Source: Vulcanimicrobiota bacterium (GTDB taxonomy: Bacteria; Vulcanimicrobiota; Xenobia; Xenobiales; JADMJV01). Taken from it: a stretch of DNA of 45,282 bases. Position 1 is the stretch's first letter. Each line of letters begins with the position of its first letter. A program made the translations under genes and the position numbers. The stretch covers positions 1 to 45,282 of the forward strand of contig JAEXNA010000189.1 in the NCBI GenBank assembly GCA_023447635.1, written 5' to 3'. The notes under the pieces are model-generated. The model saw only the letters and a program-made list of their open reading frames with translations, ran no database searches and was not told where the DNA came from. Below, piece by piece: positions 14,958 to 22,581 of the stretch.

Positions 14958-17101
14958 AAAAAGCGCGCGGATTTACCCTGATCGAGCTGATCCTGGCCGC
15001 CAGCATCATGGCCGTGGTGGCCAGCTTCGGCCTTTACTCCCTGACTCGCAGTCGGGATACCGGGCAAAGCGCCGGTCTGGCCAACGAGGTCGCGGAAGAG
15101 TTAAAGGCCGCTCGCCAACCGGCGATCGCCAAGCAGAAACCGGTAGCGATCGCGTTCCCTGGAGGAGCGGCCTGTCAGTCTATCTTCCAACTCGAAGGGC
15201 TGACGACTCCCAGGGTCACGCGGCACATGGAGTATTCCGAAACTTACCCAAAGGCCTGTATGTTCTGGGGAAGCTGGGGTGGCGCTCAGCCCGAGAACGT
15301 CACCCAGGCCGGTCGGGACTCGCTCTACAAGCTGTCCGAATGGGGAGCTCGCCCTACCGGGGACCCGGTGCTCTACTTTACGCCGTCGGGCACCGTCCAA
15401 AGCGATGGCCTGGCGCTCTGGGACGGCGGCGAGTACCGCCTGCTGGTCAGCAACGGAGTGGTGGGCGAGCCCGGCGGCGCTCCCACCGCGCTGAACAAGC
15501 CCTGGACGGTCTCGATCAGCAAAAGCGGAGCGATTTCTGCCGTCCCTGGCTCTCTCGGACTCAACGTTCCTGACGACCCGGCTTTGACCTTGACCCCTCA
15601 GCCCCAGGTCATACCCTCTCCGGGGGCCCCCGGCGAAGGGCTGGCTTTCGCCGAGCTGACGACAGAGCCCACGCCGTCGATACGCCCCAGTTCGGGCGCC
15701 TACACGGTGGTGCCGGAAGAGGGCTACATCACCCTGGTCGCCCGGGTCACCGAGTCTTCTGGAGAGGCGCCTTCGATCAAATGGAAAGCCGAACTCGATG
15801 ACGACGAAGGTCGAGGAGGACGCTTTTCCAACGCTCGCCCCGTGCCCATGGACTGGGACTTCACGACTCGCAGCTGGGTCAGTCGTATGGCCTGGACGCC
15901 GCCTTCGAACGCCGAGGTTGGGAAGGTCTATAAACTGACCTGCGAGGTTACCCAGGGCGAAAAGAGCATCACCCAGGATTTGGGGGCCGGCACTTCGGTC
16001 GAGGTCGCGGCGGACCAGCGCATCGTGGCGGTGAATACGGACGGCGACTGGGAAAACTACTACGTAGCCTGGATGAACTCGTTCGGAACCAACGTGATCA
16101 ACCTGACCATGCCGGACGAGGTGTGGGAACATCTGACGCCCGTCTGGGCCCCGAACGGGACCAAGGTCGCCTTTTACTCGGGCGACTTCGTGCCGGGCAG
16201 CGACCCCAACGGGATCGAAGACTTCGAGGCAACGCTCTACATCGTCAACGAAGATGGGCGCTACCTGCGCAAACTGTTCACCTGCGTCGGCGATCTCACG
16301 GACTACTACTTCGGGCCGTCCTTCTCACCCGAAGGCGGCTACGTGGCGTTCAGCGCTTACGACGCCAGCACCAATAACGCCTCACGAGTCAAGGTTCAGC
16401 GGATCTTTCGCATCGACCAGGAGAACCCGTTCCAACTCACCTACGGATCGGCCAATGAAGACCACACCGACGTCTCCTGGCACCCGAAGGAGAACATCAT
16501 CCTTTACACCTCTACGGTGTGGGACGGTGCCAACGGAGACGTCGCGGAGTCCGGGATCCGAGGGGTCAAATTCCGACCCGAACTCGAGCCGCCGGGCGGG
16601 CCAGCCGATTTCGAGACCTGGGAGATCGTCAAGGCCCAGCCCAACAAGATGATCGGTGAAGCGCACTGGTCGTTCGATGGTAAGGCGGTCGTCTTTACCG
16701 ACGGTGATCTGCTCAAGGTGATCGCCATGAACCCGGAGACCGGGAAGCCGATCCATCCCGGGGCGGGCGGTGTGGACATCACGCCGGTCAAAGCCGGAGG
16801 GCAGAAGATCAGGGCCTCTAGCCCCCGTTTTGCCCCCGACGGCGACCTGATTGCGGTGGTCGACTTCGCCACGGACGACCTCTGGGTGACCAAGCGCAGT
16901 AATCCGAGCAGCGCTTTCAAAGTGACCTCTATCGGCGACATCTACGGCTACAACTGGAGCCCGGGCGGCGACTTCTTTGTCTACTCGACCTTCAACGACG
17001 AGCGCTTGCACAAGGTGGCTGCCGACGGCAGCGGCGCCTCGAAAGATATCACTCCCCCCGGCTTCAACTCCTGGACCACCCCCGCCTGGTGGAGTCCGTG
17101 A
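14954..17101 (+). CDS. GspH-like pseudopilin fused to a TolB-like beta-propeller
   Basis: The 715-residue protein begins with a class III signal: KKARG, then FTLIE with the +5 Glu (E11) and a hydrophobic helix to about residue 30, as in type II minor pseudopilins. The pilin part runs to about 210. A Pro-rich linker and an Ig-like segment (about 215-340) follow. The C-terminal half (about 345-715) shows repeated propeller blades of the TolB/PD40 type, with repeats such as PVWAPNGTKVAFYSG, PSFSPEGGYVAFSA, HWSFDGKAVVFTDGD and PRFAPDGDLIAVVD. A full propeller on a pseudopilin is unusual and would be displayed at or near the pseudopilus. TTG 14954 overlaps the previous stop; the next gene overlaps by GTGA. 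Confidence 0.8.
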   Translation: MKKARGFTLIELILAASIMAVVASFGLYSLTRSRDTGQSAGLANEVAEELKAARQPAIAKQKPVAIAFPGGAACQSIFQLEGLTTPRVTRHMEYSETYPKACMFWGSWGGAQPENVTQAGRDSLYKLSEWGARPTGDPVLYFTPSGTVQSDGLALWDGGEYRLLVSNGVVGEPGGAPTALNKPWTVSISKSGAISAVPGSLGLNVPDDPALTLTPQPQVIPSPGAPGEGLAFAELTTEPTPSIRPSSGAYTVVPEEGYITLVARVTESSGEAPSIKWKAELDDDEGRGGRFSNARPVPMDWDFTTRSWVSRMAWTPPSNAEVGKVYKLTCEVTQGEKSITQDLGAGTSVEVAADQRIVAVNTDGDWENYYVAWMNSFGTNVINLTMPDEVWEHLTPVWAPNGTKVAFYSGDFVPGSDPNGIEDFEATLYIVNEDGRYLRKLFTCVGDLTDYYFGPSFSPEGGYVAFSAYDASTNNASRVKVQRIFRIDQENPFQLTYGSANEDHTDVSWHPKENIILYTSTVWDGANGDVAESGIRGVKFRPELEPPGGPADFETWEIVKAQPNKMIGEAHWSFDGKAVVFTDGDLLKVIAMNPETGKPIHPGAGGVDITPVKAGGQKIRASSPRFAPDGDLIAVVDFATDDLWVTKRSNPSSAFKVTSIGDIYGYNWSPGGDFFVYSTFNDERLHKVAADGSGASKDITPPGFNSWTTPAWWSP

Positions 17102-17913
17102 GGGCTCGAGGCTACAGTCTGATCGAGACGATCATCGCCTCGTTCGTGCTGGTGGCGACGTTCTTCGTCGTCTCTCGGGTTTTTCATACCGGCCTGCGCT
17201 ATGCCGGGATGATGGAGAGTCGGGTCGAAGCGGTCCAGGTGGCTGAACAGCGCATGGCCGAACTTCGCCGCTGGGCCAAGCAGAGCAACAGTTGGGACAA
17301 CCCCCCTGGCGAAGAAAGAAACCCTCGCTACCCTGGCTATCTGATCAGGGTAGAGTTAGACAGAGTCGTGCTCTATGCTCCATCCACGGAACTCGAGCGG
17401 GCCTGGCCGGAAAGCAATCGGCGAGCGATGAACAGGGTCGCTCGACGCGCCACCGTGACGGTGACCTGGGGAGAGCGCGGACGCTATGTGGCGACCGCCC
17501 TGATCACCCGGGGCAACCCGCGCTGGCGCGACAGCGTGGCCGAGAACCGGCGGCGAGACGAAATCGTGATCAACGGGACCATTCCCCCCACGGTCGGGCC
17601 GGGCGACGAAGTTCGCTTGAGCGCCGTGGGTTACGACGAGAACAACAACGAGATTCCCGGGCTTTTCTTTCACTGGTCGGTCGAACCGGTCTACGGGGGC
17701 GGTAACCCGGCTATCGGGCGCATCGAGTTGGTCCGGCGCGACGGGACCGAGGTCGTGTTCACTAACCAGATGCGCCGACGCGACCTGCTGAATCAGCCGT
17801 GGACGCCGAACAGCGGTCTCTGCCGCATCACCTGTTACGCGCTCTACAACGGGGTACAGCGAACCTGTGAAACCGAAGAGATCAAGCTCAGCATGGCGGG
17901 AGGGGGGCCGTGA
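17098..17913 (+). CDS. GspI/PilV-like minor pseudopilin
   Basis: The 271-residue protein has prepilin signal MRARG then YSLIE (Gly5 at -1, Tyr6 at +1, Glu10 at +5), followed by the helix TIIASFVLVATFFVVSRVF. GTG 17098 overlaps the stop of the propeller pseudopilin (GTGA); a GTG at 17089 is possible but adds only three residues. The globular part is longer than usual for GspI and ends in a beta-rich domain (about 160-271) with GTIPPTVGPGDEVRLSAVGYD, an Ig-like opening. It probably joins the tip complex with the GspJ- and GspK-like proteins encoded next. Confidence 0.75.
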   Translation: MRARGYSLIETIIASFVLVATFFVVSRVFHTGLRYAGMMESRVEAVQVAEQRMAELRRWAKQSNSWDNPPGEERNPRYPGYLIRVELDRVVLYAPSTELERAWPESNRRAMNRVARRATVTVTWGERGRYVATALITRGNPRWRDSVAENRRRDEIVINGTIPPTVGPGDEVRLSAVGYDENNNEIPGLFFHWSVEPVYGGGNPAIGRIELVRRDGTEVVFTNQMRRRDLLNQPWTPNSGLCRITCYALYNGVQRTCETEEIKLSMAGGGP

Positions 17914-18500
17914 GAACGCAGCAAGCGAGCCCTTTCCGGCGGGGCTTCTCCTTGCCGGAGACGATGCTGGCCATGCTGCTGGTGTTTACCATTCTGGGGA
18001 TGGTGGCCCTGCTCATGCGGGAATACAGCGAGGTCGCCCGGTTTGTCGATGCGAAGTCGCGAACTTTTGACGGCGTTCAGTTCGCCCTGGCCGAGATGAG
18101 TCACGAGGTCGCTTCGGCCGTACGCATGAACGCTCCGCGCCAGGGCGACCCCGAAGGCACCACTTCGGCGACGCTCGAGTTCCGGCGCATCGACCCCGCT
18201 ATCGAGCGTTACAGCCTGAAGCCTGATGACGCCGGCGACGAGGGAGAGCCGGTCATCTGGAATTTCCGCAAGGACGACGAGATGATGAGAGTTCTCTATC
18301 AGAGGAACCTGGACGGCACGGTGACCAGGACCGTCACGCGGTCGGGCAACGTGTCGACTCAGAAGATGTGTGATTCCGTGACCGGAATGATGGTGCTGAA
18401 AAGGGCTCAGGACTACCTCGAGATTCAACTGTCGTTCGAGGAAGAGAAGCGGGTCCGAACCTTTGTCAGCCAGACCAGGGTATGGCCTCACCAACGATGA
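17910..18500 (+). CDS. GspJ/PilW-like minor pseudopilin
   Basis: The 196-residue protein has prepilin motif FRRG then FSLPE (Gly12, Phe13, Glu17 at +5) and helix TMLAMLLVFTILGMVALLM, typical of GspJ/PilW. The body contains FDGVQFALAEMSHEVASAVRM, the expected start of the globular domain. GTG 17910 follows a G-rich ribosome-binding stretch (gggagggggg) and overlaps the previous TGA. It is followed by an ATGA overlap with the GspK-like gene. Confidence 0.75.
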   Translation: MRTQQASPFRRGFSLPETMLAMLLVFTILGMVALLMREYSEVARFVDAKSRTFDGVQFALAEMSHEVASAVRMNAPRQGDPEGTTSATLEFRRIDPAIERYSLKPDDAGDEGEPVIWNFRKDDEMMRVLYQRNLDGTVTRTVTRSGNVSTQKMCDSVTGMMVLKRAQDYLEIQLSFEEEKRVRTFVSQTRVWPHQR

Positions 18501-19024
18501 GGAGCCAGCGGGTGGAAAAACGCGCCTTTCTGTTGGTCTCGGTTCTCTTGATTTCGGTGCTACTGTTGACTTTGGGGATGACCTTTATGAGTCGCCGCGC
18601 GCTGCAGTATCGCCGCGCTGGCCTGTGGGAAGCCGCCTCGCAGGCCCGCTCGTTCGCTGAATCAGGACTGGAAGACGCCCTGGCGAAGTTCCGCCGCGAC
18701 CTGGAGTTTCCGCCTCTCTCCAAAGACCAGACCGCCTTTACCTACTCCGACGACATCCTCGATGACAGCGGGACTCGATTGGGCGGATTCAAGGTGACAT
18801 TAGACGGGAGCAAGAGGTTCGCACCTTACACCATCTGGATCATCACCTCGCAGGGCGACACCGGCGAAGACCCGCTCGACCCGCTGGCGCTGCGCACACT
18901 GCGTATCGAACTCGACGTTTCCAAGCATGTCCGGGGCGACACGGCTTTCTATGTGCCCAGCCACGCGGCCACCAACCCCTTCTATTACGAAGTTCTCGAC
19001 TTCCGAGACCTGGGCGGCCTGTAG
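18497..19024 (+). CDS. GspK/PilX-like tip pseudopilin
   Basis: The 175-residue protein from ATG 18497 overlaps the previous stop as ATGA; an ATG at 18482 gives a 5-residue longer form. The N-terminus (RVEKRAFLLVSVLLISVLLLTLGMTFMSRRALQ, given here only in part as a motif) is a class III-like signal followed by a hydrophobic helix, but there is no Glu at +5. That loss is characteristic of GspK, the tip subunit, and of PilX-like proteins. The stretch AASQARSFAESGLEDAL is typical of the region after the helix. It is the last gene of the operon; its stop lies 19 bp from the stop of the convergent gspF-like gene. Confidence 0.7.
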   Translation: MRSQRVEKRAFLLVSVLLISVLLLTLGMTFMSRRALQYRRAGLWEAASQARSFAESGLEDALAKFRRDLEFPPLSKDQTAFTYSDDILDDSGTRLGGFKVTLDGSKRFAPYTIWIITSQGDTGEDPLDPLALRTLRIELDVSKHVRGDTAFYVPSHAATNPFYYEVLDFRDLGGL

Positions 19025-19043
19025 AGCGGGACGGAACCGAGGT

Positions 19044-20126
19044 TCAGGACCCGAGATCGGCGACGAAAGAGTACATCGGGAGAAACACTCCCATCACGAT
19101 GAACCCGACCACCACCGCCAGGATCCCCATCAGGGCTGGTTCGAGCAGCGCCGTCATGACGTGGATGTCGTGGTCGATCTGCTCTTCATAGTGGCCGGCC
19201 ATCACGCCGAACATCTTGGGCAGGCGGGCCGACTCTTCTCCAACAGCGGTCAACTGCACGCAGATTCGCGGATAGATATCGGGCCGCAGCGCCATGTGCT
19301 CGCTCAGCGGCATTCCGTCTTCCAGCGACCGCACCAGGCGGTCGGCGTCGTCCATCATCAGAGGGCTGCCGGTGGTGTCGGCGGCCAGTCGAAAGCCGGT
19401 GATGATGTTGCTGCCCGAGTTCAGCATGGCCGTGGCGGCAAAGGCAAAGCGAGCGACCGCCGTCGACTGAAGCAGCGGGCCGATCACCGGGACCATCAGG
19501 CAAAAGCTATAGAAGCGAAGCTGGTTGGTTTTGGACTCTAGCAGGGAGCGAGACGCCATCACAGCTAGCAGGCCAGAGAAGGAGCCCAGCGCCCAGGCGG
19601 CCGGAGAGGTCATGAGATGAGTGACCTTGGCCAACACCAGGGTCGGAAACGGTAGCGGGATCTTCATCTCTTCGAACATCTGGATAAATCCGGGGACGAC
19701 GGTCAGAAAAAGAGCGAGCGTTAGTACCCCGGTGATCACCAGGGCGAACAGCGGATAGGTCATGGCCGAAACGACCTTGCGCCGAACCCGATCGTCGCGT
19801 TCGAGCCAGGTCGAAAGCTGGGCTAACTGCTCGATCACCTGACCGTTGTTTTCTCCTAACCGCACGAGAGCCAGGGCGACCGGGGAAAAGACCCTGGGGA
19901 AGTCGCTCATCGCTCCGGACAGGTTGTAACCGGCGTCGAGCTTGGACTGCAGTTGGGCTGCGATCAGCGGCATGGTGTCGTCGGGGGAGTAGTTGACGGT
20001 CACCTGTAAGGCGTCGATCAGCGTAATACCGGCTTTGAGCATCGTCGAAAGTTCCCGATAGAAAGCGATGATGACGCTTCGCGGAACTCGGGCTCTTTTC
20101 TGCCAGTAGGGCGATCGGTCGTCCAT
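19044..20126 (-). CDS. GspF/PilC-like inner-membrane platform protein, lacking N-terminal domain
   Basis: The 360-residue protein has the two T2SSF repeats: FYRELSTMLKAGITLIDAL with LSGAMSDFPRVFSPVALALVRLGENNG, and FAFAATAMLNSGSNIITGF with LSEHMALRPDIYPRICVQLTAVGEES. Membrane helices follow each repeat and a last one precedes the C-terminus (MGILAVVVGFIVMGVFLPMYSF). The usual N-terminal cytoplasmic domain of about 60 residues (F-Y-K-A-x-D) is absent: only about 20 residues precede the first repeat from ATG 20126. That domain appears in the protein at 14202. An upstream in-frame start at 20216 adds 30 residues with no such motif and overlaps the divergent regulator. Confidence 0.85.
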   Translation of the reverse strand: MDDRSPYWQKRARVPRSVIIAFYRELSTMLKAGITLIDALQVTVNYSPDDTMPLIAAQLQSKLDAGYNLSGAMSDFPRVFSPVALALVRLGENNGQVIEQLAQLSTWLERDDRVRRKVVSAMTYPLFALVITGVLTLALFLTVVPGFIQMFEEMKIPLPFPTLVLAKVTHLMTSPAAWALGSFSGLLAVMASRSLLESKTNQLRFYSFCLMVPVIGPLLQSTAVARFAFAATAMLNSGSNIITGFRLAADTTGSPLMMDDADRLVRSLEDGMPLSEHMALRPDIYPRICVQLTAVGEESARLPKMFGVMAGHYEEQIDHDIHVMTALLEPALMGILAVVVGFIVMGVFLPMYSFVADLGS

Positions 20127-20202
20127 GACCCCTGCTACTTTGCCAGAGAGTGCGAACTTCTTGCTCCCAGGAAGGGTCGATCTCGAATCGAAGAGGCGCA
20201 GC

Positions 20203-22578
20203 ATGTCCCGAGCCATCCGTATTCTTGTTCTCGAAGACGACGATGATATGCGTGAGTTGCTTCAAGAGGTGCTCGGAGAGCGCGGTTATGAAGTGGTGGC
20301 CGCCGGTGGCGGCGAAGAGGCGCTGCTGCGGGCTCGAACGGAATCTTTCGACCTGATCATCGCCGATATTCGGATGGAAGGGATCACCGGCCTCGACGCT
20401 ATCGAACAGGCCAAGGAGCATCAGCCGGACCTGGGCTCTATCGTGATTTCGGGCTACGCCAGTGAAGAAGAGACCCTGCGGGCGGTTCGTTTGAACGTCG
20501 GCGGCTATCTGAAGAAGCCGTTCAACATGCAGCAGCTGTTGGGTCAGATCAACGATTTCGCCGCCCGCAAGACCGCCGAGAGGAAACGCTTCGAAGAGCA
20601 CAAGACGCTGCGAGAGGCGCTGCTCTGGAGCCTGGAAGGGATGGGCAGCCTGGGTGAGCAGCTTCATCGTGGCAAGATCCGGCGTAGCGCCGACCTGGCC
20701 AGCGGCCTGGCCGCCCGCCTGCAGCAGAGCGGAGAGGCTTCGGGCCAGATCCGTGCGGCCGCGATCTTGAACCAGTTGGGCCACCTGACCGACCTCCGTA
20801 TGCCCGCCGAGATCGTCGACCAGCTGCTGCCTCTGCCCGTTCTGCGTCAGGCGTTGCTCAACGCCGACCAACCGGCGCGCGAGGTGTCCGCCCTGTCGGC
20901 CTTCCTGGTGCGAAATCTCGAAGCCGAGGAGCCGTGGCCTTCGGCGGAGTCTTTGCCTGCCGACCTCGAAGAACGGGTCCGTGAGGCGTACCGGGACTGG
21001 CTGGCCCACGGCGACCAGCCGGCCGACGCCGAGTCGCCGGTCGAGCAGCGCGCGGTCGGCCTGCTGGGGTTGGCGCGGGCCCTGGAGCAGGCTCGCAGCT
21101 TCGAGGAGGCCAGGAACGCCTACCGAGAGGCGCTGGTGACGAGTCGGGGCAGCGATGCCGTCGTTGCCTGGCTTGGCTTAGCGCGTGTCGCCCTGGCGCT
21201 GCGCGACCGGGCCGCCTTGCAAGACGCCATCACGCAATCGCTACAGGTTGCCGAAGGCGAGGGACCGGTGGCGCTGGCGCTGGCTCAGCTGCAGGGGGCC
21301 GAGCTTCTGGACCGGGGTGGCCACAACGCTACCGACAAGCTGCTGGCTCGCGCCATGGCGTCGCTGCAGGCGGTGAAGCTCGAGGTCCCCTACGCTCGCG
21401 CCGCCCTGCGTCTTGCCCGACGAGGCGTTTCTTTGCCTCCTGGCGCCCTGGACACGGCGCTGGCCATCCTGGGCGAGCCGCAGCACCTGTCCGATGTTTT
21501 TGAAAGTCTGGGCGCCGTGCTGCCCGACCTGCTGGAACTGGCGGCTGCCGGTTTGGGCGGGGAGAAGGCGCAACGCCTGGCCTCCCGGCTGGCTCGCGAC
21601 TATCCGCACGACGTAGCTCAGCTGCTAAGTCGGGAACGTTTGCAGAGTTCCGGCAAAGGCTTCTTGCTAACCGTCCTGGAGGGCGGTGACGGAACCGTCC
21701 CCAGCGATCTGCTGCAGCTGCTGGCGGCCGACTCTGACCCCGCTATCAAGGCCCGGGCTCTGCGTCTGGGCGCCGGAGCGGCCGCTCCCCCCGTCTTGCG
21801 CGTGTATTCGCTGGGCGGCCAGGAAGTGTTCGTGGGCGACCATCAGATCGAAGAGAACGACTGGAAGTCGCTGAAGGTCAAATATCTGTTCTTCTACCTG
21901 GCTTCCCAGCGCGGACGTCCGGCCCACGTCGACGCCCTGATGGAAGAGTTTTGGCCGGGTCCGCTGGAAAACGCCCGCAAAAATCTGAATTCGGCGGTCA
22001 GCTCGATCCGCAAGAGCCTGCGCGGAACCGAGACCGACGACGGCTGGGATCCCGTTCCCCGCCATAAAGACTCGCTGAGCCTGGATAGCCGTCTGGTCCT
22101 GTGGCACGACTACGAAGAGCTGCAGAAGGCGTACGCCGGCGGAGGGGCGGCGCTGAAGGCCGGGCAGCCCGAGCAAGCGGTGTCCCACTTTCGACGGGTC
22201 GCCCGACTGTATCGAGGGCCCTTCCTGGAGGGCTGCTACCTGGAGTGGGCTTTGACCTTGCGGTCGTCCACCGAACGGATGGTGGGAGAGGCGCTCGAGC
22301 AGTTGGTCGAGCACTGTCTGGAGACGCAGAGTTTCAAGGAGGCGTTGGAGTACAGCATCCGCCTCCTTCAGCTACACCCCGACAAGCAAGAAGCCCATCA
22401 CGCCAAGATGCGCGCTCATCACGGCTTGGGCCAGCCCGAATTGGCTATCAAGCAGTACGAGATCTGCGCCCGTGTGCTGGCTACGGAGTACGGAGTCGAA
22501 CCCAACACCGACCTGCTCCGAACCTATCACCAGGCCCGCTACGGTTTGGGTGACGCCGGCTCGCAGCTGATCGGTTAG
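20203..22578 (+). CDS. Response regulator with BTAD/SARP-type C-terminal domain
   Basis: The 791-residue protein has a REC domain at 1-120: acidic pocket EDDDD (11-15), phosphoacceptor Asp55 in IIADIRM, and the KKPF Lys. The central 400 residues are helical and TPR-like (EEARNAYREALVTSRG and similar). The C-terminal about 260 residues form a winged-helix plus bacterial transcriptional activation domain (LRVYSLGGQEVFVGD, WKSLKVKYLFFYLAS, NARKNLNSAVSSIRKSL, then TPR-like HFRRVARLYRGPFLEG and EVEPNTDLL-type ending). It should be a DNA-binding activator controlled by phosphorylation. ATG 20203 was chosen over 20125 because REC starts there. The histidine kinase begins 3 bp after its stop. Confidence 0.88.
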   Translation: MSRAIRILVLEDDDDMRELLQEVLGERGYEVVAAGGGEEALLRARTESFDLIIADIRMEGITGLDAIEQAKEHQPDLGSIVISGYASEEETLRAVRLNVGGYLKKPFNMQQLLGQINDFAARKTAERKRFEEHKTLREALLWSLEGMGSLGEQLHRGKIRRSADLASGLAARLQQSGEASGQIRAAAILNQLGHLTDLRMPAEIVDQLLPLPVLRQALLNADQPAREVSALSAFLVRNLEAEEPWPSAESLPADLEERVREAYRDWLAHGDQPADAESPVEQRAVGLLGLARALEQARSFEEARNAYREALVTSRGSDAVVAWLGLARVALALRDRAALQDAITQSLQVAEGEGPVALALAQLQGAELLDRGGHNATDKLLARAMASLQAVKLEVPYARAALRLARRGVSLPPGALDTALAILGEPQHLSDVFESLGAVLPDLLELAAAGLGGEKAQRLASRLARDYPHDVAQLLSRERLQSSGKGFLLTVLEGGDGTVPSDLLQLLAADSDPAIKARALRLGAGAAAPPVLRVYSLGGQEVFVGDHQIEENDWKSLKVKYLFFYLASQRGRPAHVDALMEEFWPGPLENARKNLNSAVSSIRKSLRGTETDDGWDPVPRHKDSLSLDSRLVLWHDYEELQKAYAGGGAALKAGQPEQAVSHFRRVARLYRGPFLEGCYLEWALTLRSSTERMVGEALEQLVEHCLETQSFKEALEYSIRLLQLHPDKQEAHHAKMRAHHGLGQPELAIKQYEICARVLATEYGVEPNTDLLRTYHQARYGLGDAGSQLIG

Positions 22579-22581
22579 ACG

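Noticed and set aside
20177..20191. TCGAT/ATCGA inverted repeat before the response regulator
   Set aside because: Only 5 bp per arm and expected by chance in such DNA.
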